From assembly GCF_014635825.1 (NCBI RefSeq), contig NZ_BMDO01000010.1:62001-126000 (forward strand): DNA of 64,000 bases, in the 5' to 3' direction. Under the pieces are notes generated by a model that made no database searches, was not told the origin of the DNA, and was given only the letters and a program-made list of their open reading frames with translations. The DNA is from Mucilaginibacter galii. Lineage in GTDB: Bacteria > Bacteroidota > Bacteroidia > Sphingobacteriales > Sphingobacteriaceae. This document shows, one piece after another, positions 42,989 to 50,552 of the stretch (position 1 is its first letter; the number at the start of each line of letters is the position of its first letter). A program made the position numbers and the translations under genes.

Positions 42989-43020
42989 GGTTCTATTATT
43001 TTCCCTTTCTACGTGTCTCT

Positions 43021-43126
43021 CTTGCGCTCATCTATGATGAGTGCTTAACATGGGTTAGCGATTGTATCGCTTCGATGCGTCACAGACGCAAACCTATTTT
43101 AAGCACTCGTTGTAAACGAGCGCAAG
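43021..43126. repeat. Four-hairpin nested inverted repeat, second type
   Basis: The outer arms 43021-43048 (CTTGCGCTCATCTATGATGA...) and 43099-43126 (...AACGAGCGCAAG) enclose or contain four small hairpins: CTCATC-TAT-GATGAG, GCGAT-TGT-ATCGC, TGCGT-CACAG-ACGCA and CTCGTT-GTA-AACGAG. The plan is the same as in 32619-32745 but the sequence is different. Confidence 0.88.
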
Positions 43127-43139
43127 GTGGGTCGGCGTA

Positions 43140-43255
43140 TGCTTCGACAGGCTCAGCATGACAATTTATGTACTTGACCTTTCTAATAATCATGTCAGTC
43201 TGAGCTTGTCGAAGACTCAGCAAAGCGGCGAATGCTTCGACAAGCTCAGCATGAC
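43140..43255. repeat. TTCGACAAGCTCAG family repeats, one half-copy and one inverted pair
   Basis: TGCTTCGACAGGCTCAGCAT lies at 43140; GTCTGAGCTTGTCGAAGACT is part of the arm at 43191-43217, which faces the arm 43232-43255 (GCTTCGACAAGCTCAGCATG). The same core forms the perfect inverted repeat at 1041-1093. Confidence 0.88.
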
Positions 43256-43284
43256 AATTTCAATACTTCCTATTTTTCACGTTT

Positions 43285-43372
43285 CGTCATTGCGAGGCAC
43301 GAAGCAATCGCTGCACGACAGGTAAACGTGCGACCATTCTTCGCAGAGATTGCTTCGTACCTCGCAATGACG
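43285..43372. repeat. Dispersed inverted repeat, CGTCATTGCGAGG family, copy 2
   Basis: Arms 43285-43309 and 43348-43372 pair over about 25 bases. The left arm and the following CGCTGCACGACAGGTA match copy 1 at 32507-32597 with few changes; the spacer differs. Confidence 0.92.
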
Positions 43373-43382
43373 TATTTGTTAT

Positions 43383-45218
43383 TTACTTATCCAGCCATGT
43401 CTTTGGCGATAACTTCACCTTAACCCTCACTTGCTTACCTATCGGTGGCAGGTTTACATACAGGCCATCGGCATTAAAATCAGTATAGGGTTCATCATCA
43501 ATAAAGCAAGCTTCTATGTAAATGCTGCCCTCCGGCAATATATCTGGCGAAACACGCAAAATGTTATCTTTAAAGGAGTTTGGGTAGGGCTTAAAATACA
43601 TAAACATGGGCTCTTTCTTAATGAGCAGGTTAATGTACGTGGCCGATAGATAGCATAACTCCATACTATGGTAACCGCTCATGGAGTGGCTACCCTTAAA
43701 TCTTTCATTACCAACCAAGTATGGCAATCCGTTAGCTAATGTATTAAAATAAACGCCACCATCATCCGTATCCAGGAAAAAAGCACTGTAAAAAGAGGCC
43801 ACCTCGCGCGAGAAACGCAGATATTCATCATCTTTTAAGATGCCGTTCATAATGAGATAGGCTAAGATAGCCTGCTCCTGCTGCCACCAGGCTTTACGGT
43901 CATGGAACGAAAACTCATGGTGTTCTCCATCGGGTTTGAGGGTGCGGTCTACCACATCGTACCAGCCGCCGCGCTGGCGGTCGCAGCCTACCTTGGGCAT
44001 TTCTTCGGCAATTTTACGGGCAAAATCCAAATACTCTACCTTAGGTTTGAGCGATTGCATGCGCATTAAGTTCCAGGCAATTTTGAGGTTGTGCCCTACT
44101 ACGGCACGGTTTTGCTGCCATCCCCATACCTGATCTTTACTCCAGTCGGCAAAAAACTTTTCTTGCACAAACGGACTGTTCAGGTAATCGGGGAAATAGC
44201 GGGTAATGGTATCAAATGTATATTCTAAAAACTCGGCATGTTTAGGATCACCCGTGGCCAGGTAAAGGTTTATGAGGTAGGCCGGCGCATGGTCGCCCAC
44301 TGAGTTCCAGTTTTTACGCGCTTTGTTAGCCCCTAAAGAATCTTCATGTGCGCTTAGCATGATTGGGTCTATGTGCGAAAAATATCCCTCCTGCTCGGGG
44401 TCTTTATAAAAACGCTCGAACAAGGACAGCGTTTTATCAATGTCTGACATGATGCGGGTATCGCCCGTGATGCGCATAGTTTGCGTTGGACCAGCCAGGG
44501 CGTAAATTTGCTCATACATGGGCAGCGAGTCGTAATCATCGCCAAACTCGGAGGTAAGTAATTTGGTTTCCTTGGCACCATCTACTTTAATGCCGTGGTA
44601 CCAGTATACAATATCCTCATCTTGATCGAGGAAACGCATATGGTCGCGCAGATAATTGGTACCTTCTTCGGCCGCTTCTAAAAACTCGTCTTTGCCGATG
44701 AGCAGGTAGGCCGATGCAAAACCGTAAACCAGGCGTGATATGGTATCTGTCTCCTGCAAATAATCGCCATGTTTATTACCACCCAAATGCAAAAATGTGC
44801 GGTATTGATGATAATCTATAGGTTCTTCAGGGTGATTAAACTGCCACTTCAAATAACTGTGACCAATGGAGGAAATTTGATTGATCCACCAATCAGGTTC
44901 TTCATGACGGTAGTTGCCCGGCCCTTTACCCGGAAAAACCAGCCACTGCGCCTTAAATAAATTATTACCGTTACCCGGGTAAAAAGTGCCGTAAGCAAAC
45001 ACCATTTGCCTTGGCAATGCCAGCAGGTGGTTAATTTGCCCGGTGGCATCCTGGTAAGGTTCGCCCAAATTGCGCGCAAAACGCGCGTAAGTATTGGGCA
45101 TGAGGTGGATAAGAAATTCGCGCTCGTCGGACGTTTTGATGGTAAATGCCTGTTCGCGTAAGCTAAAATCGGTCACATAACCGGCAATGGTGTCTGAAAA
45201 GGTGAAGTTGATATCCAT
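43383..45218 (-). CDS. AGE-family epimerase/isomerase-like protein with C-terminal extra domain
   Basis: A 611-residue protein. After a short N-terminal beta domain (about 1-95), residues 110-520 show the (alpha/alpha)6 barrel features of the N-acylglucosamine 2-epimerase family, such as 'RLVYGFASAYLLIGKDEFLEAAEEGTNYLRDHM', 'VVGHNLKIAWNLMRM' and 'EFSFHDRKAWWQQEQAILAYLI'. The last 80 residues are an added beta-rich domain. Members of this superfamily isomerise sugars such as GlcNAc/ManNAc, mannose/glucose or cellobiose; the substrate cannot be assigned here. It sits upstream of the STAS-GlgX block, but a 525-base repeat-rich gap separates them, so co-transcription is uncertain. Confidence 0.85.
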   Translation of the reverse strand: MDINFTFSDTIAGYVTDFSLREQAFTIKTSDEREFLIHLMPNTYARFARNLGEPYQDATGQINHLLALPRQMVFAYGTFYPGNGNNLFKAQWLVFPGKGPGNYRHEEPDWWINQISSIGHSYLKWQFNHPEEPIDYHQYRTFLHLGGNKHGDYLQETDTISRLVYGFASAYLLIGKDEFLEAAEEGTNYLRDHMRFLDQDEDIVYWYHGIKVDGAKETKLLTSEFGDDYDSLPMYEQIYALAGPTQTMRITGDTRIMSDIDKTLSLFERFYKDPEQEGYFSHIDPIMLSAHEDSLGANKARKNWNSVGDHAPAYLINLYLATGDPKHAEFLEYTFDTITRYFPDYLNSPFVQEKFFADWSKDQVWGWQQNRAVVGHNLKIAWNLMRMQSLKPKVEYLDFARKIAEEMPKVGCDRQRGGWYDVVDRTLKPDGEHHEFSFHDRKAWWQQEQAILAYLIMNGILKDDEYLRFSREVASFYSAFFLDTDDGGVYFNTLANGLPYLVGNERFKGSHSMSGYHSMELCYLSATYINLLIKKEPMFMYFKPYPNSFKDNILRVSPDILPEGSIYIEACFIDDEPYTDFNADGLYVNLPPIGKQVRVKVKLSPKTWLDK

Positions 45219-45268
45219 TTTGTAATAATTTAAATCGGTTAGTTTTTGTAGATGCTGATTGCGTTACC

Positions 45269-45682
45269 TTATTCGTCTTTGTACCCCTGCGTAAGTTCAA
45301 TTATGTTGTTCTCCGGGTCTTTTATCCAGGCAGTTTTCCATCCGGGAATAAAGGCATCGAACGTTAGCGGGCCAAGGGTTATCACAGCATCAGCACCCAT
45401 TTCGGCAAGTTTGGCATCCACATCATCTACGCTGAAAGCCAGGTGACGCATCCCCTGATAGTGCGGTCCGTCGCCATCTTCGGCAGGTGCGGGCCTCGGA
45501 AAATCGGCCGGGAACACCTCAAAGTAAAAACCGCCGGCATTTTTTAAAAAAACCAGTTCTTTACCCTCGCCCAGGGGAATGGTACGTGCCCTGCTAAAGC
45601 CAAAATGCTTAGTATAAAAAGCTTCGAAAGCTGCCAGGTTTTCTACAGTGAAAGCCAGGTGAAATACGGTTGCAATTATCAT
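45269..45682 (-). CDS. VOC-superfamily glyoxalase/bleomycin-resistance-like protein
   Basis: A 137-residue protein from the ATG at 45682 (MIIATVFHLAFTVENL); an upstream ATG at 45769 would overlap the DJ-1 gene by 86 bases and adds a peptide unlike this family. The two beta-alpha-beta-beta-beta units are visible: 'HLAFTVENLAAFEAFYTKHFGF' and 'MRHLAFSVDDVDAKLAEMG', with a C-terminal 'AWIKDPENNIIELTQ' that carries the metal-ligand Glu. It probably binds a metal and an unknown small substrate. It lies 1 base after the DJ-1 gene and is the last gene of its operon. Confidence 0.88.
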   Translation of the reverse strand: MIIATVFHLAFTVENLAAFEAFYTKHFGFSRARTIPLGEGKELVFLKNAGGFYFEVFPADFPRPAPAEDGDGPHYQGMRHLAFSVDDVDAKLAEMGADAVITLGPLTFDAFIPGWKTAWIKDPENNIIELTQGYKDE

Positions 45683-45683
45683 G

Positions 45684-46259
45684 TTAGCTTTGGGGTGCTG
45701 ATAGTAATTCGATGATTTTTTTGGCAAATAAATGCGCGTGTCCGCCCGAGCGGCCTGTAACCAGATCATTGTCTACCACCACGTCTTCGTTAACATACTG
45801 GGCCCCGTAGGCACGGGCATCGCCAATGAGGTTGTTGTGGCAGGTAAGCGGCCGGCCCTTAACCAGTTCGGTTGCCGGTGCGGTAAGCCATAAACCATGG
45901 CAAATAATACCTTTCGATATTTTAGGATTGGCAAAAGCACGTTTCAAAAACTCGGTTGCCGGCGGCATCTTCTCCACGTCCTCGGTATACCTAAGCCTGT
46001 CGGCCACCATGCCCGAAGGCACAATGATGGCATCATAAGAGGCCAGTTCCTCATCGGTCATGTTCTCGAAGCTTTCCCAGCAATCCATAGGAGCTTTGTA
46101 TTCGTGACCGTAAAAGGTAAGCTTATCCTGCCCCCAAAGGCGGGTTAAAAAATGCAGTTCGGCGCCTTCTTCTGGGAAACGGTACTTGTAATAGAATATC
46201 TCGTTCTCAAAAAAGTCACTTTCAAAGAGGACCCCTATTTTTTTGCCGGTTAGTTTCAT
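45684..46259 (-). CDS. DJ-1/PfpI family protein, short form
   Basis: A 191-residue class I glutamine-amidotransferase-fold protein. The nucleophile elbow is 'KGIICHGLWLT' with Cys in the usual place; the N-terminal strand 'KIGVLFESDFFENEIFYYKYRF' supplies the Glu expected beside it. Relatives are PfpI/YhbO-type proteins proposed as deglycases or chaperones under carbonyl or oxidative stress, with debated activity. It lies in the same operon as a longer DJ-1 homologue (50542-51372) and adjoins the VOC gene. Confidence 0.88.
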   Translation of the reverse strand: MKLTGKKIGVLFESDFFENEIFYYKYRFPEEGAELHFLTRLWGQDKLTFYGHEYKAPMDCWESFENMTDEELASYDAIIVPSGMVADRLRYTEDVEKMPPATEFLKRAFANPKISKGIICHGLWLTAPATELVKGRPLTCHNNLIGDARAYGAQYVNEDVVVDNDLVTGRSGGHAHLFAKKIIELLSAPQS

Positions 46260-46306
46260 AGTTACTGTTAATTAAATATGCATTGTCATTTTGAGTGCAT
46301 TTCAAG

Positions 46307-46325
46307 TCCTCCCCTTTGGGGAGGA
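46307..46325. repeat. CCTCCCC hairpin between NTF2-like and DJ-1 genes
   Basis: TCCTCCCC-TTT-GGGGAGGA is a perfect 8-bp stem. It is related to the element at 23350-23384. Confidence 0.7.
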
Positions 46326-46337
46326 TTTAGGAGGAGT

Positions 46338-46730
46338 TTACGCCAGCGATCCATCCGGGTGCTGCACCATTCCTGCAAAGTGGATGGTGATCTTGTCACC
46401 CTGTAATACCCAGCTATCGGCAAAACGCATGTGGCTTTGCCCTTCTTTAGTGGTCATGGTAATTTGCTCGGTGATCATCAATGTTTCGGGCTCCTCGGTT
46501 TCCGACCAGAAAACAATGCCAGTCTCCAATCCGTCAATTCCGAGGATGCCCTGCATGTGCTCCCTGATCTGGTCGCGGCCTTTGTAAACCTTCGGCGTTT
46601 TCATAAAACTGCTGATCAGGATGGCATCATCGGTATATTGGTTCAACAAAGCTTCAATGTTTTTATCGATTATAAACCGGATATGATCGCGGTACATTTG
46701 GCCTAATTTAGTGTCGGGTACATTTTGCAT
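46338..46730 (-). CDS. NTF2-fold (SnoaL-like) protein 1
   Basis: A 130-residue protein with the cone-shaped NTF2/SnoaL pattern: 'FIIDKNIEALLNQYTDDAILIS', 'YKGRDQIREHMQGIL', 'HMRFADSWVLQGDKITIHFAGM'. Such proteins include small isomerases, hydrolases and binding proteins; no catalytic residue set can be assigned. It is one of two unrelated-looking NTF2 genes side by side in this operon. Confidence 0.82.
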   Translation of the reverse strand: MQNVPDTKLGQMYRDHIRFIIDKNIEALLNQYTDDAILISSFMKTPKVYKGRDQIREHMQGILGIDGLETGIVFWSETEEPETLMITEQITMTTKEGQSHMRFADSWVLQGDKITIHFAGMVQHPDGSLA

Positions 46731-46799
46731 GGTTTTATGCGGATTTATGAAGTTTTTTAAAGTTTAATGAGGATTGATAAGGTTTGTTAAAGCTTAAAA

Positions 46800-47225
46800 T
46801 CAAAGCATTGCCGAACCCTCATGATATTTTAAACCATCCACTACATATTTGGTAATGATTGGGTTACCAGCTTCGTTAGCCTTCATTTCCCAGGTTTGGT
46901 AAGCATCGGCATTAATACGCTTGCTAAACGCCTCCGGAGCATTCCAAACACTGGCCTCCCATTGCACAATGACTTTAACGGTTGCTGTGTTACCGATAAT
47001 AACCGGCTCGGCCAGTTTAACGGTATGCACCTCATCAAAAAAGATCCTGATCACCCGCTGAAACCAGCCTTCAAAACCGGCATGCTTGTAAATAGTTACT
47101 TCTGGGAAAACCATTTCCAATTCCTCATCGGCCAGCATGGGCAATACTTCAACCATGGGCGCATGTACATCCAGTTTTTTATACCAATTGACCACAAGGC
47201 TTTTAATCGATTCTTCTGTAAACAT
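46800..47225 (-). CDS. NTF2-fold (SnoaL-like) protein 2
   Basis: A 141-residue protein of the same fold, with 'EESIKSLVVNWYKKLDVHAPMVEVLPMLADEELEMVFPE' at the N-terminus and 'TVKVIVQWEASVWNAPEAF' in the sheet. Its stop-to-start gap to the GMC oxidoreductase gene is only 2 bases, so it is co-translated with that enzyme and may act on the same or the next compound. Function unknown. Confidence 0.8.
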   Translation of the reverse strand: MFTEESIKSLVVNWYKKLDVHAPMVEVLPMLADEELEMVFPEVTIYKHAGFEGWFQRVIRIFFDEVHTVKLAEPVIIGNTATVKVIVQWEASVWNAPEAFSKRINADAYQTWEMKANEAGNPIITKYVVDGLKYHEGSAML

Positions 47226-47227
47226 TA

Positions 47228-48784
47228 TCAGGAGTTTATATAGATTTCTTGTTTGATTTTATGATCTTCCATAATCATGGCGGCGGCCTTTTCACCTATC
47301 ATAAAGCAAGTGGCAACTGTATTTCCGCTGGTTATCACTGGCATTATTGAGGCATCGGCCACACGCAGGTTTTTAATGCCGTGAACGCGCAGGCGTTCAT
47401 CAACTACAGCACTGGCATCCGTGCCCATTTTGCAGGTACCAGCCGGGTGCCATATGGTAGTGCTTTGCTCTCTTATGTAATCAGAAACAGGTGTTTTTCC
47501 CGGCACTACTTCGCTTACATTCATCGTGTTAAAGGCCGGTTGGGTAGTGATATTCCTGATGATTTCTACTGCTTCGGCAAGTGCCTCTACATCGGCAGGT
47601 TCGTGCAGGTAATTTGGGTTTATCTCAGGCGCTTCGGCATAGTTGGCAGATGCCAGGCGTACTTCGCCACGGCTAAGAGGTTGCACCAAAATAGCCAGGA
47701 AAATACATACCGGCACTTCAAATTTTGGCAGTAACGGCACTAATGGAGTCGGTATGCCAGGAGTAAAGTTGATCTGCACATCGGGTGCATAATCGGTAAA
47801 GGTGGTTTTCACAAACAGCACATTACCAGTAAGTAGTGTTGCATTTTCAGCTTGTTTTTTGGTTTGGTATATGAGCGGCACCTGCACATGGTCTTGCAAA
47901 TTTTTGCCTACTCCAGGGATATCTGCCACCACATCAATATCCATATGGTCGAGATGTGCCTCCGGGCCAATACCGGAGAGCATCAGTATTTTGGGAGATG
48001 CCAGTGCACCTGCACTTAATATGACTTCGTTAACCGCAAATGCGGTATAAGTGAAGTTATCAATTACATACTCTACGCCTACAGCAACATTGTTTTCTAT
48101 CAAGATTCTTTTAACCTGCGCTTTAGTAAGCACCGTTAAGTTCGACCGGTGGATAACCGGGTGCAAAAAGGCGGTCGCACCGCTTTCACGTTTTTGCTTG
48201 GCATCTATATGAAATTGCAGGTAACCGGCACTATTGGTTTGTTTGGCGCCGTTGTAATCAAAATGCGGCTCGTTATAACCTGCTTGTTGCGCAGCCAGCA
48301 AAAATTCCGGACTCCGCATGATATCATCAGGGCAATCGCTCAGGCTTATTTCACCACCTTTGCCGTGATAACTGGTATCGCCGCCAGTGTAATCTTCAAT
48401 TTGTTTAAAGTACGGCAATACTTCTTTATAACTCCAGCCTTTGGCACCTAAAGTACTCCATTCATCAAAATTTGCGGCATTACCACGCACATACATCATG
48501 GCATTAATGGATGAACTGCCCCCTAATACCTTGCCCTGGTTAAGCGTTATACTGCGGTTAGTCATACCTGGCTGGGGGGTGGTTTTCAAATTCCAGTCGG
48601 CCCCTGTGCCCCAAAGGCGGACAAAGCCTCCTATGTCGGCAATATCCGGATGCTTGTCTTCACCGCCAGCTTCCAGCAAAAGTACGCTGGCCGAAGCATC
48701 GGCACTCAGGCGATTAGCCAGCACACAGCCGCTGGCACCGGCACCAATTATGATGTAATTATAGTATGAAAGATCGCTTAACAT
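47228..48784 (-). CDS. GMC-family FAD oxidoreductase (choline dehydrogenase-like)
   Basis: A 518-residue flavoenzyme. FAD motif 'YIIIGAGASGCVLANRLS' (about 11-28), GMC signature 1 'GKVLGGSSSINAMMYVRG', signature 2 'GALASPKILMLSGIGP', and the C-terminal active-site part 'TTIWHPAGTCKMG' with catalytic His, then 'ITSGNTVATCFMIGEKAA' with the paired Asn. GMC enzymes oxidise alcohols, sugars or choline; some plant relatives are hydroxynitrile lyases. The cofactor and fold are certain, the substrate is not. No signal peptide is seen, so it is cytoplasmic. Confidence 0.93.
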   Translation of the reverse strand: MLSDLSYYNYIIIGAGASGCVLANRLSADASASVLLLEAGGEDKHPDIADIGGFVRLWGTGADWNLKTTPQPGMTNRSITLNQGKVLGGSSSINAMMYVRGNAANFDEWSTLGAKGWSYKEVLPYFKQIEDYTGGDTSYHGKGGEISLSDCPDDIMRSPEFLLAAQQAGYNEPHFDYNGAKQTNSAGYLQFHIDAKQKRESGATAFLHPVIHRSNLTVLTKAQVKRILIENNVAVGVEYVIDNFTYTAFAVNEVILSAGALASPKILMLSGIGPEAHLDHMDIDVVADIPGVGKNLQDHVQVPLIYQTKKQAENATLLTGNVLFVKTTFTDYAPDVQINFTPGIPTPLVPLLPKFEVPVCIFLAILVQPLSRGEVRLASANYAEAPEINPNYLHEPADVEALAEAVEIIRNITTQPAFNTMNVSEVVPGKTPVSDYIREQSTTIWHPAGTCKMGTDASAVVDERLRVHGIKNLRVADASIMPVITSGNTVATCFMIGEKAAAMIMEDHKIKQEIYINS

Positions 48785-48830
48785 AGCATAAAAGGCAATT
48801 GATCATTTAAATGTATCTTATATTGAGTTA

Positions 48831-50552
48831 TCATGATTTAAGTTGTGAATACGCACATGCCTGCTCTACTTGTGCAGATTGATGATCGCCCTGAATAACG
48901 AGATCTATTAAGAATGGCTTATCATCGGCCAGCATTTTTTGAATAGCCGGCAAAATTTCTGATTCATGCGCTACCCTTACGGCATCAACACCCATTGATT
49001 GGGCCAACAGATCGAAGCGTATTGCAGGGAACGAAAGATCGAATGATAATGGGTGCTGACGGTCAGATATATCTCGCTCTTTCCAGTAATTGTTGATATT
49101 GAGTTGCAGCAATTTGTATGACCCATTGTTGCAAACCACAAACTTGGCTCCTATTTTATGCCTTACGGCTGTCCAAAGGGCTTGTATAGTATACATGCAA
49201 CCACCATCTCCCGAAAAACCGATGACGGTGTTTTGCGGATTGAGCAGCTTTACGCCCATTGCTCCGGGAAAACCAATACCTAAAGATCCTCCGCGGGTTA
49301 CAAAATAATGTCCAGGTTTTGTGGGTGGTATGTAACGTGTAACAGCGGGAGATGAAGTTAAAGCTTCATCAAAAACAATGCTATTTTCAGGTAGCTGTTG
49401 TGCAAGCACACTGGCAAATTGTGCCATTTGCAACGGGTGATTGCCTTGTGCTTTGATATCAACATCTAACTCAGATTGGGTACGGGTGTTTTTAGCTTCG
49501 CCAATACTCTTGATACGTTCGGCTATTATTTCTTTTTGTCCGGATGATAATCTGGATTGTAATTCGGCGATAATAGCTTGTAAAGATAGTTTGGGATCGC
49601 TTACAATTCCAATGTCTACCCGGTGGTTCTTAGCTATTTCATAAGCGTTTAGATCGAAATGAATAACCGAAGCATTGGGTGCAAATATATCACCCAGTTC
49701 TGGGAACACTTCGGGCATCATATATGTCCCTATAATGAGATTTACATCGGCTTTACGGGTAATTGGAGAACTGTAACTGCCAAACATGTGGCCTGTATTG
49801 CCTTGATATAAAGGATGGGAATAATCCATAATGAAATCACCAAAATTAACACCATATACTTCTGCACCAATAACTTCAGCAAGTTTGGTCAATTCTTCGG
49901 TGGCATTTGAGTAGGCTACACCATCACCAATAAAAATTACAGGATTTTGCGCAGCAATTAGCTGATCGGCAACTTCTACAATTACTTCAGGAGTTGGCAG
50001 TGTGCGGGTTGAAGGAATTAAGGTGGGGAATACTTCCTCTTCATTAATTTCATCGAGCACATTCATGGGCAAGCATACATAAACAGGCCCCATAGGTGCC
50101 GTACCGGCTATTTTGATAGCCCGCCGTAAGGTACGCAATAACGACTTTGACGACATGACCATGGTGGAGTACTTGGTAACCGGAGCCATCATAGCCACTA
50201 AATCGTTAGCCATTTGGGCATCCATGTTCATGTACTCTGTACCTGCATCAGACCCGATCACCACCAGCGGAGCATGCCCCCGTTTAGCCTGGTAAAGGGC
50301 CCCAACGGCATTGCCTATACCCGGTGAGCTGTGCAGCTGTACTAAAGTTGGCTTTTGGGTAGCACGGGCATAACCATCGGCCATAAGTACGGCAATGCTT
50401 TCTTGTAGCGTAAGGATGTACTTCATCTCCGGGTAATCGGCCACAGCATCCAGGAAACCCTGTTCAACTGTGCCGGGGTTACCGAACATGTGGCTCATGC
50501 CATCGGCCAGGAACTGCTCAATAATTTTTTGATTACCGGTTTTACCAGCCAT
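48831..50552 (-). CDS. ThDP-dependent enzyme, benzoylformate decarboxylase-like
   Basis: A 573-residue enzyme of the acetolactate synthase / benzoylformate decarboxylase superfamily. The N-terminal segment matches benzoylformate decarboxylase at key points: 'GNPGT' (Thr28 where the Pseudomonas enzyme has its catalytic Ser), 'TLQES' with the ThDP-activating Glu51 and 'LHSSPG' with His74. The C-terminal ThDP motif runs 'FSGDGGCMYTIQAL...NNGSYKLL'. It probably decarboxylates a 2-keto acid or ligates aldehydes. It overlaps the longer DJ-1 gene by 11 bases. Alternatives are oxalyl-CoA decarboxylase or acetolactate synthase-like roles, which fit less well. Confidence 0.9.
   Translation of the reverse strand: MAGKTGNQKIIEQFLADGMSHMFGNPGTVEQGFLDAVADYPEMKYILTLQESIAVLMADGYARATQKPTLVQLHSSPGIGNAVGALYQAKRGHAPLVVIGSDAGTEYMNMDAQMANDLVAMMAPVTKYSTMVMSSKSLLRTLRRAIKIAGTAPMGPVYVCLPMNVLDEINEEEVFPTLIPSTRTLPTPEVIVEVADQLIAAQNPVIFIGDGVAYSNATEELTKLAEVIGAEVYGVNFGDFIMDYSHPLYQGNTGHMFGSYSSPITRKADVNLIIGTYMMPEVFPELGDIFAPNASVIHFDLNAYEIAKNHRVDIGIVSDPKLSLQAIIAELQSRLSSGQKEIIAERIKSIGEAKNTRTQSELDVDIKAQGNHPLQMAQFASVLAQQLPENSIVFDEALTSSPAVTRYIPPTKPGHYFVTRGGSLGIGFPGAMGVKLLNPQNTVIGFSGDGGCMYTIQALWTAVRHKIGAKFVVCNNGSYKLLQLNINNYWKERDISDRQHPLSFDLSFPAIRFDLLAQSMGVDAVRVAHESEILPAIQKMLADDKPFLIDLVIQGDHQSAQVEQACAYSQLKS

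Larger units (their letters stand above)
42858..43382. other. 525-base repeat-rich gap with no gene
   Basis: This gap between STAS gene B and the AGE epimerase holds, in order on the plus strand, a 14-bp palindrome, a large inverted repeat (42896-42988), the four-hairpin element (43021-43126), a half-copy and full copy of the TTCGACAAGCTCAG family (43140-43163, 43191-43255) and the second CGTCATTGCGAGG element (43285-43372). I see no open frame of credible coding content. Confidence 0.85.

Noticed and set aside
42858..43382. Possible CRISPR array in the repeat-rich gap
   Set aside because: The repeats are palindromes of several different sequences with no regular repeat-spacer pattern and no cas genes nearby.
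45683..45769. Longer VOC protein from ATG 45769
   Set aside because: It would overlap the DJ-1 gene by 86 bases and add 29 residues unlike the family; MIIATVFHL is the normal opening.
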